Position numbers and translations under genes: made by a program. Positions 18,974 to 27,766 of a stretch of 64,000 bases of DNA are shown here, in pieces. The notes below the pieces were generated by a model. The model did no database searches and was not told the DNA's origin. It saw only the letters and a program-made list of their open reading frames with translations. Location: NCBI GenBank assembly GCA_964394445.1, contig CAYMXO010000003.1, forward strand, positions 37,861-101,860. The letters run 5' to 3'. Position 1 is the stretch's first letter. Every line of letters starts with the position of its first letter. Origin of the DNA: Thiopseudomonas sp964394445. Its GTDB lineage: Bacteria > Pseudomonadota > Gammaproteobacteria > Pseudomonadales > Pseudomonadaceae.

Positions 18974-19567
18974 TCAGGCGGCCAGCCTGGCGGCACACTC
19001 AAGCAGGCGCCGGGTCTGAAAGCGGATCGAGGCCAGCACGTTTTCGTCCGGTCCGCCCATCATGGCGCTGGCGCCATACGGGTTGCCGCCGGAGGCAAAA
19101 ATGACCGGGTCGGCATAGCCTGGCGTGACGATGATCGAGCCCCAGTGCATGAAGGTGGTGTAGAAGCCGACCAGGGTCGATTCCTGTCCGCCATGCATGT
19201 TCTGCGCACTGGTCATGGCGCTGACGGCCTTGTTGGTCAGGCCGCCCTTTTGCCAGATCGGCCCCAGGGTGTCGATGAAGGCGCGCATCTGGCTGGCCAC
19301 GGTACCAAAGCGTGTGGGTGCGCTGAACAGGAAGGCGTTGGCCCATTCCAGATCGTCTGCGCAGGCGTCCGGAATATGCGCTGTGGCTTCGGCCTGTTTG
19401 CGCCAGGCGTCAACCGAATTGACAATGTCTGCCGGAACGGTTTCCCGTGCCTTGCGCAGGCGGACTTCGGCGCCGGCGGCCTCGGCTTCATCGGCTGCGG
19501 CCTTGGCCATGGCGTAGTTGGTGCCGTAGGTGCTGTAGTACACGATGGTCAGTTTGACGTTGTTCAT
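18974..19567 (-). CDS. wrbA: WrbA-type NAD(P)H:quinone oxidoreductase
   Basis: A 197-residue flavodoxin-like protein that reduces quinones by two electrons and so limits redox cycling. The FMN phosphate loop is YYSTYGTNYAMA near the N terminus; the family motifs SAPTRFGTVASQMRAFID and HGGQESTL are present. Length matches WrbA. The ATG has AGGAG seven bases upstream. It follows the glutathionyl-hydroquinone reductase gene on the same strand after 78 bases; both act on quinones, so joint detoxification is a reasonable inference. Confidence 0.93.
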   Translation of the reverse strand: MNNVKLTIVYYSTYGTNYAMAKAAADEAEAAGAEVRLRKARETVPADIVNSVDAWRKQAEATAHIPDACADDLEWANAFLFSAPTRFGTVASQMRAFIDTLGPIWQKGGLTNKAVSAMTSAQNMHGGQESTLVGFYTTFMHWGSIIVTPGYADPVIFASGGNPYGASAMMGGPDENVLASIRFQTRRLLECAARLAA

Positions 19568-19645
19568 GGCAAATCTCCTTGTGTAGCCGGGTTGGTTTTT
19601 GCCGCTCAGCCGGCAAATACTGTCCGGTTGTCTCCGTGGTATCGG

Positions 19646-20650
19646 TTAGACACCACAGATGATGCGTTGTCCCAGCCGTTCGCGGTCGTGGGGAGCGGTA
19701 AAGTCCTGTTCGGGTCCGATCGACAGGATGCCGTAGGGGTTGATGGTTGGATGGCTGCGGAAATAGTGGTTGCGGATGTGGTCCATGTGGACGGTTTCGG
19801 CCACACCGGGCATCTGGTAGATATCGCGCAGCAGCCCGTTCAGGTTCGGGTAGTCGGCAATGCGCTTGCGGTCGCACTTGAAGTGGGTGACGTACACGGC
19901 ATCAAAACGCAGCAGACTGGTCCACAGGCGCAGGTCGGCCTCGGTCAGGGTGTTGCCAGTCAGGTACCTGTTTTCGGCCAGGTGTTGCTCTAACTCCTCC
20001 AGGGTATCAAACAGCTCATGCACGGCTTCGTCATAGGCTTGCTGGCGGGTGGCGAAGCCGGCGCGGTAAACACCGTTGTTGACTCTTGGGTAGATTTTTT
20101 CGTTCAGCTCGTCAATCCGGTCGCGTAGCGCAACGGGATAGTAGTCGCCGGGTTGTGCACCGATCCCGTCAAAGGCATTGTTGAGCATACGGATGATTTC
20201 CGATGACTCGTTGCTGACAATGGTCTGACGCTGCTTGTCCCAGAGTACGGGTACAGTGACCTGGCCGGTGCAGGTGGGGTTGGCTTTCTGGTACAGCTGG
20301 TAAAGTTTTTCCAGACCATAAAGCGGATCGCCGTCAGCCTGGTTGAAATCGGTGCGAAACTCCCAGCCGTGCTCCAGCATCAGTGGATGCACCGCCGACA
20401 CGCTGATGTGCTGTTCCAGCCCCTTCCAGGCACGCATGACCAGTGTGCGGTGGGCCCAGGGGCAGGCGTAGGAAACGTACAGGTGGTAGCGGCCGGCTTC
20501 GGCCTTGAAGCCGTCTTCGCCGCGGGGACCGGCACTGCCGTCTGCGGTGATCCAGTTGCGGTAGTGGCTTTCCTTGCGCTCGAAACGACCGCCGGTGTTT
20601 TCGGTGTCATACCAGTGGTCGTGCCACTGGCCGTCGATTAAAAGTCCCAT
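19646..20650 (-). CDS. Glutathionyl-hydroquinone reductase (GST superfamily)
   Basis: A 334-residue Xi-class glutathione transferase of the EcfG/YqjG type, which removes glutathione from glutathionyl-hydroquinones. The catalytic cysteine lies in YACPWAHRT (residue about 63), followed by the thioredoxin-like fold with VPVLWD (cis-Pro) and SNESSEIIRML. The C-terminal helical domain has LTEADLRLWTSLLRFD and ends in the usual extended tail. I chose the ATG at 20650 because the family begins MGLLIDGQW. Its first 13 bases overlap the end of the broken pirin gene. Family substrates are chlorinated or lignin-derived quinones; the natural substrate is unknown here. Confidence 0.92.
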   Translation of the reverse strand: MGLLIDGQWHDHWYDTENTGGRFERKESHYRNWITADGSAGPRGEDGFKAEAGRYHLYVSYACPWAHRTLVMRAWKGLEQHISVSAVHPLMLEHGWEFRTDFNQADGDPLYGLEKLYQLYQKANPTCTGQVTVPVLWDKQRQTIVSNESSEIIRMLNNAFDGIGAQPGDYYPVALRDRIDELNEKIYPRVNNGVYRAGFATRQQAYDEAVHELFDTLEELEQHLAENRYLTGNTLTEADLRLWTSLLRFDAVYVTHFKCDRKRIADYPNLNGLLRDIYQMPGVAETVHMDHIRNHYFRSHPTINPYGILSIGPEQDFTAPHDRERLGQRIICGV

Positions 20651-21175
20651 GTCTGGTTCTCCTGAATAGGTTGAGGCCGCTGGTGGCTGGCGCAGCCGGT
20701 CAGTGCGGGGGCCTGCAGGCGCTCGCCGTGATAGGCGTCCACGTTGCCGAAGCGGCGTCCCGCCTGCCAGTCGTCGCGAGCCTGAATGATGTCTTCGGCG
20801 CTGCGTTCGACGAAGTTCCACCACATGACAATGTTTTCACCAAAGGGAGCACCGCCAATCAGTAGCGCGCGGCTGGCGCCATGCCCGGTCAGTTGTAACG
20901 CGCTTCGGCCTGCAGGGCGTGGGGCGACCGCCGCTGGTGCGGATCATCGACATGCAGTTCGCCCCCGGCAATGATCAGGGCATGCTCCCAGTCCGCCTGT
21001 AGCGGCAGGCTCAGGCTGGCACCGGCGTCCAGGCGGATTTCGGCACCAACGACCGGTGAGTAAACCTGTGCCGGTGACTGCAGTTCGCCCAGGCTGCCGA
21101 TAAATACCTGCAGCTGGCTGGCCATCATGCGTCCCGGGCCGGATGCCAACGGCAAAGAATGGTGGCAGCGGACAC
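20638..21175 (-). pseudogene. Pirin-family protein remnant (N terminus missing, frameshifted)
   Basis: Two frames together give the C-terminal half of a pirin (bicupin) protein. One frame (about 21175-20889) reads QVFIGSLGELQSPAQVYSP and GASLSLPLQADWEHALIIAGGEL, the start of the second cupin. It ends in TGA near 20889, and the next frame continues with ALLIGGAPFGENIVMWWNF and WQAGRRFGNVDAYHGERL, the conserved pirin tail. The frame change lies near 20889-20899. The N-terminal ~150 residues with the metal-binding HPHxGF motif are nowhere upstream, so this is probably a real decaying gene and not just one sequencing error. The tail overlaps the GST gene start by 13 bases. Confidence 0.72.
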
Positions 21176-21404
21176 CGGAGGAGGGAGTGGATATGCAGGC
21201 TGGGTATGGCTGGTTTTGCTGCGGGCCCCTGTCCGGAGTCGAATGCCTGTATGCGTTCCATGGTAAGTGGAGTCGGGCATCCGGATAAAGGGAAGAATTT
21301 CAACAGACTGTTGCACTGACGGGAAAGCCGTCAGGAGGCTGAACGCCGGGCGGAAGTGTGTACAGGACGGTACCGGATCAACAGTACCGCACCGGGTGGC
21401 CGTT

Positions 21405-21791
21405 TTATTTGCTGGCAATATGCATGATGGCATCCATTTCAACCAGTGAATCCCTGGGCAGTGAGGCCACGCCCACGGCAGCACGTGCCGGGTAGGGTTG
21501 CTGAAAATAACGGGCCATGATTTCGTTGACTGTAGCGAAGTGGCTAAGGTCTGTCAGGAAAATACCCAGCTTGACCACATCGGCCAGGCTGCCGCCGGCT
21601 GCTTCGGCAACGGCCTTGAGGTTTTCAAATACCTGGACGGTTTGTGCTTCAAAGCCTTCAGCCATTTCCATGGTTTGCGGGTGCAGCGGAATCTGGCCGG
21701 ACAGGTAGACCGCAGGTCCCACCTTGACTGCCTGTGAGTAGGTGCCGATGGCGGCGGGAGCCTGCTCGGTGCTGATAACGGTTTTGTTCAT
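21405..21791 (-). CDS. ridA: RidA family enamine/imine deaminase
   Basis: A 128-residue YjgF/YER057c/UK114 protein that hydrolyses reactive 2-aminoacrylate-type enamines and protects PLP enzymes. Conserved elements are AIGTYSQAVK, VYLSGQIPLHPQT, the trimer active-site Arg in YPARAAVGVASLP and the C-terminal VEMDAIMHI. Full family length. It follows spoT by 114 bases on the same strand, the order known from P. aeruginosa, so it is probably the last gene of a gmk/rpoZ-spoT-ridA group. Confidence 0.94.
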   Translation of the reverse strand: MNKTVISTEQAPAAIGTYSQAVKVGPAVYLSGQIPLHPQTMEMAEGFEAQTVQVFENLKAVAEAAGGSLADVVKLGIFLTDLSHFATVNEIMARYFQQPYPARAAVGVASLPRDSLVEMDAIMHIASK

Positions 21792-21905
21792 GTGTTCTCC
21801 GTTGCGATTGGCGGAAAAATATCCGGATACGTGGCAGTTTTATGTGTAGGTCTTGCAGGGTTTTCTGCCTGGTGCAAGCAGCAACTGGCAGGATGTTCTT
21901 TGGCG

Positions 21906-24014
21906 TCAGGTGCGGATGCGGGCAATGCGGGTGACGCCACTCAGGGTGCGCAACCTGCGGATGACGCGGGCCAGATGGACGCGGTCCTGAACGCTGACGA
22001 CCAGTTGCACCACGCTCAGCCGGCCGTCTTTTTCGTCGACGCTGATTTTCTCGATGTTGGCATCCGCTTCGCTGACGGTGCCGGCCAGCAAGGCAATCAG
22101 GCCGCGCTGGTGGGCCAGCTCGATGCGCAGGTCGACGTTGAATTCACCACTGATATCCTTGGCCCAGGTCAGCGGGATGTATTTTTCCGGCTGGTTGCGA
22201 ATGTCGGCCAGGTTGCGGCAGGACTCGCGGTGCACCACCATGCCTTTGCCAGCGGAGAGGTGACCGACAATAGAGTCACCGGGAATCGGGCCGCAGCAAC
22301 GGGCATAGTTGAGCACCATGCCCTCGGTACCGTGAATGACCAGTGGCTCGTCCACCACCGGGTGCTGATCGGTGTCGGCCTCGACCAGCAGGCGGCGGGC
22401 GACCACCTGGGCGGTGCGGCTGCCCAGGCCAATGCTTTCCAGCACGGCGTCCAGGCTGTCCTGCTGATATTCCTCCAGCAAGGCATCGATGCGTTCGACT
22501 GGAATGTCGTCCAGTTTGGCCGCGTGGATATCCAGCGCCTTGTCCAGCAGGCGACGACCCAGCTCGATGGATTCGTCGTGCTGTTGCAGCTTCAGGGCGT
22601 GACGAATGTGGGTGCGGGCCTTGCCGGTGACGACAAAATTCAGCCAGGACGGGTTGGGCCGGTTGTTGGGTCCGGTAATGATCTCCACCGTGGCGCCACT
22701 GGTCAGGGGTTGTGACAGGGGAGCCAGGCGCCGGTTGACCCGGCAGGCAATGCAGGCGTTGCCGATATCGGTGTGTACGGCATAGGCGAAATCGACCGGT
22801 GTTGCCCCCTTGGGCATCTCCATGATGCGGCCATTGGGTGTGAACACATAGACTTCGTCGGGGAACAGGTCGATCTTGACGTTTTCGATAAATTCCAGCG
22901 AATTGCCGGCGCTTTGCTGCAGCTCGAGCAGACCCTTGACCCAGCGCCGGGCGCGCGCGTGGCTGGTGCCCTTGTCGTCGCTGTCACTCTTGTACAGCCA
23001 GTGGGCAGCAATACCGTTGTTGGCCAGCTCTTCCATGTCGCGGGTGCGAATCTGGATTTCGATGGGTACGCCGTGCATGCCGAACAGGGTGGTGTGCAGT
23101 GACTGGTAGCCGTTGGCCTTGGGAATGGCAATATAGTCCTTGAAGCGGCCGGGAATCGGCTTGTACAGGCTGTGCACCGCACCCAGTACGCGGTAGCAGG
23201 TGTCCACCTTGTCGACCACGATGCGAAACGCATAGACATCCATGATTTCATTGAACGACTTGCGCTTGGATTTCATCTTGCGGTAGATGCTGTACAGGTG
23301 CTTCTCGCGGCCGCTGACTTCGCCCGGCAGGCCTTCATGTTCCAGGCAGTGAATGATCGATTCTTCGATTTTGGTCACAATTTCTTTACGGTTGCCGCGG
23401 GCCTGGCGCACGGCCGCCTGAATACGCTCGGCGCGCATCGGGTGCATGGCGCGAAAACCCAGGTCTTCGAACTCCGAGTACATGCTGTGAATGCCCAGAC
23501 GCTTGGCAATCGGAGCGTAGATTTCCAGGGTTTCCTTGGCAATGCGGCGGCGTTTTTCCGCATTCAGTGCGCCAAGGGTGCGCATGTTGTGTAAGCGGTC
23601 GGCCAGCTTGACCAGGATGACACGGATGTCACGGGCCATGGCCATGGCCATTTTCTGGAAGTTTTCCGCCTGGGCTTCGGCCTTGGTGCCGAACTTCATC
23701 TGCGTCAGCTTGCTGACGCCATCCACCATCTCGGCCACGCTTTCACCAAACTGGGCGGTCAGCGCTTCCTTGGGGATACCGGTATCTTCGATCACGTCGT
23801 GCAGCATGGCGGCCATCAGGCTCTGATGGTCCATGTGCATTTCGGCAAGGATGGTGGCTACTGCCAGCGGGTGGGTAATGTAGTGGTCACCGCTGCTGCG
23901 CAGCTGGCCGTCATGGGCCTGCTCGGCGTAATAGTAAGCCCGCCGGACCAGGTTGACCTGATCCGGTCCAAGGTAGTCTCCCAGCTCTCCGGCTAGACGT
24001 TCAACAGCAGGCAT
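21906..24014 (-). CDS. spoT: SpoT bifunctional (p)ppGpp synthetase/hydrolase
   Basis: A 702-residue RelA/SpoT homologue that makes and degrades the stringent-response alarmone. The HD hydrolase domain is intact (THPLAVATILAEM, MLHDVIEDTG with the metal-binding HD pair, KLADRLHNMRTL). The synthetase domain has REKHLYSIYRKMK and AIPKANGYQSLHTT. The C-terminal half carries the TGS domain (VYVFTPNGRIMEMPKGATPVDFAYAVH) and the terminal ACT domain. Intact hydrolase residues identify SpoT and not RelA. It lies 63 bases downstream of rpoZ, as in most gamma-proteobacteria. Confidence 0.97.
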   Translation of the reverse strand: MPAVERLAGELGDYLGPDQVNLVRRAYYYAEQAHDGQLRSSGDHYITHPLAVATILAEMHMDHQSLMAAMLHDVIEDTGIPKEALTAQFGESVAEMVDGVSKLTQMKFGTKAEAQAENFQKMAMAMARDIRVILVKLADRLHNMRTLGALNAEKRRRIAKETLEIYAPIAKRLGIHSMYSEFEDLGFRAMHPMRAERIQAAVRQARGNRKEIVTKIEESIIHCLEHEGLPGEVSGREKHLYSIYRKMKSKRKSFNEIMDVYAFRIVVDKVDTCYRVLGAVHSLYKPIPGRFKDYIAIPKANGYQSLHTTLFGMHGVPIEIQIRTRDMEELANNGIAAHWLYKSDSDDKGTSHARARRWVKGLLELQQSAGNSLEFIENVKIDLFPDEVYVFTPNGRIMEMPKGATPVDFAYAVHTDIGNACIACRVNRRLAPLSQPLTSGATVEIITGPNNRPNPSWLNFVVTGKARTHIRHALKLQQHDESIELGRRLLDKALDIHAAKLDDIPVERIDALLEEYQQDSLDAVLESIGLGSRTAQVVARRLLVEADTDQHPVVDEPLVIHGTEGMVLNYARCCGPIPGDSIVGHLSAGKGMVVHRESCRNLADIRNQPEKYIPLTWAKDISGEFNVDLRIELAHQRGLIALLAGTVSEADANIEKISVDEKDGRLSVVQLVVSVQDRVHLARVIRRLRTLSGVTRIARIRT

Positions 24015-24077
24015 GCGGGTTTCCTCCAGATACGGGGTGCAGCAGATAACTCGGAGCGGTCGCGGATGCCGGCCAGA

Positions 24078-24335
24078 TCAGCTGATGCTGTCGTCAAAAG
24101 CGGCAAACAGGGGCTCGTCGATAATGCTGGCTTCTTCGATGGCTACGGACTCGGCGTTGATCAGGCCATCGGCAATCTCGCGCAGTGCCAGCACGGTTGG
24201 TTTGTCATTTTCCAGGGGCACTTTGGGCTCCAGGCCGCCGGTAGCAATCTGGCGGGCGCGCTTGGTCGCCAGCATGACCAGTTCAAAGCGGTTTTCAACG
24301 TTTTCCAGGCAGTCTTCAACGGTAACTCGGGCCAT
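24078..24335 (-). CDS. rpoZ: RNA polymerase omega subunit
   Basis: An 85-residue RpoZ, the small subunit that helps fold beta-prime and contributes to ppGpp binding by RNA polymerase. The sequence MARVTVEDCLENVENRFELV, the conserved KRARQIATGG core and TVLALREIADGLI are unmistakable. Normal length. It sits upstream of spoT on the same strand, which links the ppGpp-responsive subunit to the ppGpp enzyme. Confidence 0.96.
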   Translation of the reverse strand: MARVTVEDCLENVENRFELVMLATKRARQIATGGLEPKVPLENDKPTVLALREIADGLINAESVAIEEASIIDEPLFAAFDDSIS

Positions 24336-24687
24336 GTCAGTCCTCTCGTCTGTCGGCAGCGCAGCAGTGGCTGCAAAGTGATGGCAACGCGGGTCAGTGC
24401 GACAGCGCTGCTGTGCGGTTCCGGCCGCATTGCGAATCGGCAGGTTTCAACCGCCAACCGCTCTGCGCAGAGCCGGTCAGCTCTGCGTTGCCATAAATGT
24501 AAAGTCAAGTGTAAAAAAATGCTTCCAATAAGGGAAGGGCAGTGTCCTGCGCGGCCCGGGGTTGAGCTGGCCGGTTATCGGAGCAAAACGGGAAGAGCGA
24601 CAGGACTGCGCATTCTAGCACAGGCTGCCAGTGGGCGGCAGTACTCTGGCGGGTGTCACACTGTGCTGTTTTGTTGGCGCAAGGGCG
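24336..24687. other. Non-coding interval between gmk and rpoZ
   Basis: About 350 bases without a convincing gene. It holds the 3' end of the gmk transcript and the rpoZ leader. A short A/T-rich patch at 24491-24520 (a run of seven A on the + strand) stands out and may mark the rpoZ promoter or gmk end on the minus strand, but no clear -35/-10 pair at good spacing was found. No terminator hairpin was recognised. Confidence 0.5.
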
Positions 24688-25326
24688 TCAGAGGGTTGTC
24701 TGGCCTTCCAGTAAGGTGGCCAGCAAATTTTTGTGCCGTTGTTGCTGGATTGACTGGTGCAGGCGGCCGCTGATGAAGATGGATTTGAGTTCATTCAAGG
24801 CCTGGTCAAAGTCATCGTTGATGATCAGGTAATCGTATTCAACGTAATGACTCATTTCTGCTGCCGCCTGCTGCATGCGCCGGTCAATGATCTCGTCGCC
24901 ATCCTGGCCGCGATTGTTCAGCCGCTGGCGCAGGGCTCCGGTGCTGGGCGGAAGGATGAAGATCGAGCGGGCATCCGGTGCCAGACGACGCACTTGCTGG
25001 GCTCCCTGCCAGTCAATTTCCAGAATCAGGTCATGGCCCCGGGCCAGAGTCTGGCGTACCCAGGGGTGCGAGGTGCCATAAAAGTTGCCGAACACTTTGG
25101 CATGTTCCAGGAATTCGCCCCGGCTGATCATGGCCCTGAAGTCGTCTACGTGGGTAAAGTGATAATTGACGCCGTCGGTTTCGCCGGGACGGGCCGCACG
25201 GGTGGTGTGGGATACGGAAACACGAACAAATGACAGGTCTTGCAGCAAGGCTGTAACCAGACTGGTTTTGCCGGCGCCCGACGGGGCGGAAACGATGTAG
25301 AGGGTTCCTGGTCCTGGTGTGCTCAT
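24688..25326 (-). CDS. gmk: Guanylate kinase
   Basis: A 212-residue guanylate kinase that phosphorylates GMP to GDP. The P-loop is SAPSGAGKTSL near residue 13. The GMP-binding domain has SHTTRAARPGETDGVNYHF and GEFLEHAKVFGNFYGT, and EIDWQGAQQVR follows. All are standard. In P. aeruginosa yicC is the next gene upstream; here a 7-kb block lies between them. The gene is divergent from the LysR regulator at 25468 across 141 bases. Confidence 0.97.
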   Translation of the reverse strand: MSTPGPGTLYIVSAPSGAGKTSLVTALLQDLSFVRVSVSHTTRAARPGETDGVNYHFTHVDDFRAMISRGEFLEHAKVFGNFYGTSHPWVRQTLARGHDLILEIDWQGAQQVRRLAPDARSIFILPPSTGALRQRLNNRGQDGDEIIDRRMQQAAAEMSHYVEYDYLIINDDFDQALNELKSIFISGRLHQSIQQQRHKNLLATLLEGQTTL

Positions 25327-25467
25327 GTGTGTGTCCGTTGTGCTCTCTGGCAGCTGCCGTGTGTAAATGCGGTATTCTACAGGAACAGGGCAACACTAAA
25401 AGGACTTCGGCCAATTCCGGGCTGTCGGACCTTTGCTCTTGAACGTAAATACAATTTTGAGGTGCGC

Positions 25468-26358
25468 ATGGATCTGAATCTGGCGAGAACTTTTCTCACG
25501 GTGGTGTATGGCGGCAGCTTTGTGCTGGCGGCCGAGCGTCTCTGTGTCAGCCAGACCACGGTAACCGCGCGGATCAAGAATCTGGAAGAGCAATTGGGTG
25601 CGCAACTGTTTGTGCGCAGTGCCAGTGGCGTGAGCCTGACCCCGGCCGGGGAGCGCTTCATTCCTCATGCCCAGCAACTGTTGGCAACCTGGCAGGATGC
25701 GTTGCGCACTATGTCGGCTGCAGAGCAAAGCGAGCCGTTGCGCATCGGCGCTGAAACCAGCCTGTGGCAGCCCTGGCTGCAACGCTGGCTGAACGCGTTG
25801 CGTAGCGAGCGGCCCGAACTGAAGCTTGAGCTGACTGTTGGTCAGAGCCGGACACTGCTTGATCAGCTCGAGGGCGGACAGCTGGATACCCTGCTTAGCC
25901 ACCAGGCACGTTACCGGCCGTTGCTGCAGGTGCGGCTGCTGATGGAAGAAGTGCTGATCCAGGTGCGCCATGCGCAGCAGCCGCAGCCGTTGATCCAGAC
26001 CGACTGGGGCGAAGCCTTTCGCCAGCAATTTGAGCTGGCATTTCCCGGGCAGCAGGTAGAGATCGGGGCCAATGTCGGGCAGCTGGCGTTACAGTTGCTG
26101 CTGGAGCAGGGCGGCACCGGTTATTTTCGCAGCCAGGCGGTGGCCGCAGGGCTGGAAAGCGGGCAGCTTGAGCGTGTCGCGGATGCCCCCGAGTTTTCCC
26201 TGCCGGTGTATCTGCTGACGCGCCAGCATTGCGATCATCCGCAGCTGCAGGCCGCCGTGCAGTGCATCGAGCAACTGGTCAGGCCGCCACGATTGCCACA
26301 TGACAACGCTGTAGCAGCAGGCGATAAAGGGCATGGATCAGATCGCTTTGCGAAATGA
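25468..26358 (+). CDS. LysR-family transcriptional regulator
   Basis: A 296-residue LysR-type regulator. The N-terminal helix-turn-helix is GSFVLAAERLCVSQTTVTARIKNLEEQLGAQLF, followed by a periplasmic-binding-protein-like effector domain from about residue 90. The start MDLNLARTFLTVV is typical of the family. The target and inducer are unknown; adjacent candidates are the convergent HPP-CBS gene and gmk. The last 80 bases overlap the 3' end of the HPP-CBS gene on the other strand, so the final ~27 residues (after QLVRPPRL) are probably a non-conserved tail. Confidence 0.88.
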   Translation: MDLNLARTFLTVVYGGSFVLAAERLCVSQTTVTARIKNLEEQLGAQLFVRSASGVSLTPAGERFIPHAQQLLATWQDALRTMSAAEQSEPLRIGAETSLWQPWLQRWLNALRSERPELKLELTVGQSRTLLDQLEGGQLDTLLSHQARYRPLLQVRLLMEEVLIQVRHAQQPQPLIQTDWGEAFRQQFELAFPGQQVEIGANVGQLALQLLLEQGGTGYFRSQAVAAGLESGQLERVADAPEFSLPVYLLTRQHCDHPQLQAAVQCIEQLVRPPRLPHDNAVAAGDKGHGSDRFAK

Positions 26359-27427
26359 TACCGATAACCTGTTGCCGGCCATCCACAATGGGCAGCTGGT
26401 GCAGGCTGTTTTTTGACAGCAGCTGTACCAGTTCCAGAATGCTGGTATCGGCCCGCGCACTGATCACCGGCTCGGTCATGATGCGCTTGAGCGGCCGGCG
26501 CCGGCTGCCGCGGCTCAGGTTCCAGCGGCGTCTGGGCATTTTGGCAAAGGAGCGCTGGTTGACAAAGTCCACCAGCGAGACGATCCCGGCCAGTTTTTGC
26601 TGTTCGTCAATCACCGGCAGCGCTTCCAGCTTGTGCTTTGCCAACAGCCCCCAGGCAAACTCGATCGGCATGTCCGGTGTTGCGGTAACGACATCGCGCG
26701 ACATGATGTGGGCGGCGGTCAGGTTGCTGGACATGCGCGAAAACGCCTGCTGCTCGGTCAGCTGCAGCAGCTCGACCAGGTCTTCAACGCGAACGTCAAC
26801 ATAACGGCCGAGCTGGTTCAGCGCCTGGTTCAGGTCTTCTTCCTGTAGCTGGGTACGCTGCCAGCTGGGCAGGTCGCTGGTTTGGTGGCGGTTTACGACC
26901 GGAAGCGGCTGGCGTGGGTAGCGCTGGCGGGTGCCATTGTTGAAGACAATGGCAAAGCCCAGCAGCAACAGGGAGTTGAGGGTGACCGGCCAGAGCAACA
27001 GGTAACCCCACTGCAGGGTCAGGCTGCTGTTCAGGGCAATGCCCACGGCCAGAGCACAGCTGGGCGGGTGCATGCAGCGCAGGGTCAGCAGGCAGAGCAT
27101 GCAACTGGCCAGAATGATGCTGGTACGCAGGATGGTGTCGTCAATCCAGATGCTGGCAGTCACGGCAATGGCAGCGGCCAGCAGGTTGCCGGACAGCAGT
27201 GACCAGGGGTGTGCCAGTGGAGTCGAGGGCGTCAGAAATACCAGTACGTTGGAGGCCGCCAGCGCCGACATCAGCGCGGTGCTGGTGGACTGGTCAAACA
27301 GCTGCTGGCTGACCAGCATGACCAGCGCCATTGACAAAAAAGCACCGCAGGCTGCACGCAGGGCTTCTTTGGGCGGAATGTTGAGGGCGAGGGGTTTGAA
27401 GGCTTTTAGCCAGGGCAAGAAATTCAC
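26279..27427 (-). CDS. HPP-family membrane protein with C-terminal CBS domain pair
   Basis: A 382-residue protein with an N-terminal four-helix HPP domain (about residues 20-170; the family motif RCMHPPSCALA is present) and two CBS domains near 235-295 (AAHIMSRDVVTATPDMPIEFA) and 318-375 (IMTEPVISARADTSILELVQLL). HPP proteins have been linked to nitrite or anion transport in plastids and cyanobacteria; CBS pairs usually sense adenosine nucleotides. A nucleotide-regulated membrane transporter is therefore an inference. It is convergent with, and overlaps, the LysR gene by 80 bases. It lies in the block between gmk and yicC. Confidence 0.85.
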   Translation of the reverse strand: MNFLPWLKAFKPLALNIPPKEALRAACGAFLSMALVMLVSQQLFDQSTSTALMSALAASNVLVFLTPSTPLAHPWSLLSGNLLAAAIAVTASIWIDDTILRTSIILASCMLCLLTLRCMHPPSCALAVGIALNSSLTLQWGYLLLWPVTLNSLLLLGFAIVFNNGTRQRYPRQPLPVVNRHQTSDLPSWQRTQLQEEDLNQALNQLGRYVDVRVEDLVELLQLTEQQAFSRMSSNLTAAHIMSRDVVTATPDMPIEFAWGLLAKHKLEALPVIDEQQKLAGIVSLVDFVNQRSFAKMPRRRWNLSRGSRRRPLKRIMTEPVISARADTSILELVQLLSKNSLHQLPIVDGRQQVIGIISQSDLIHALYRLLLQRCHVAIVAA

Positions 27428-27565
27428 TTTGGTCCTTGAACAGTCCGCTCGGAATACGGATGGCTTTCCTTGAAAGTTAATCAGGTGCGCCTGCCCCGCT
27501 GTGTGAAACGGGGCAGGCGTAGTTGTGAAACGGATGGCTGATGCTGTCCGTTTGTCCGGGGCCGG

Positions 27566-27766
27566 TTAGTCGGTCATGGTGGTCTGCCTTGCAAGATGCT
27601 CCGGCAGACAGGGCAGGCCGGTCTCTTCTTCCACGCGCCGGGCCAGGGCAGGATCATCGGCAAATGGCAGCATGGCGGCCTGGAGTTCTTCGTTATGGTT
27701 TGAATAGCGCTGCCACTGGCGCCACAGCCAGGGGCTGGCCAGCAGCAGAAGGATCAGGCTAAGCAT
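27566..27766 (-). CDS. Small single-span membrane protein overlapping the end of ccoN
   Basis: A 66-residue protein with one N-terminal transmembrane segment (MLSLILLLLASPWLW) and a charged cytoplasmic or periplasmic tail with LPFADDPALARRVEEETG. Its ATG lies inside the last codons of ccoN (27766, with the ccoN stop at 27759-27761), so the two are translationally coupled. I do not recognise it by sequence. Position and form recall CcoQ/CcoM-type small cbb3 oxidase proteins, or the short gene after orphan ccoN4 in P. aeruginosa, but no homology is claimed. Confidence 0.62.
   Translation of the reverse strand: MLSLILLLLASPWLWRQWQRYSNHNEELQAAMLPFADDPALARRVEEETGLPCLPEHLARQTTMTD

Noticed and set aside
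18773..19993. 406-codon plus-strand frame over wrbA and the GST gene
   Set aside because: It runs antisense to two well-supported genes and has no recognisable domain.
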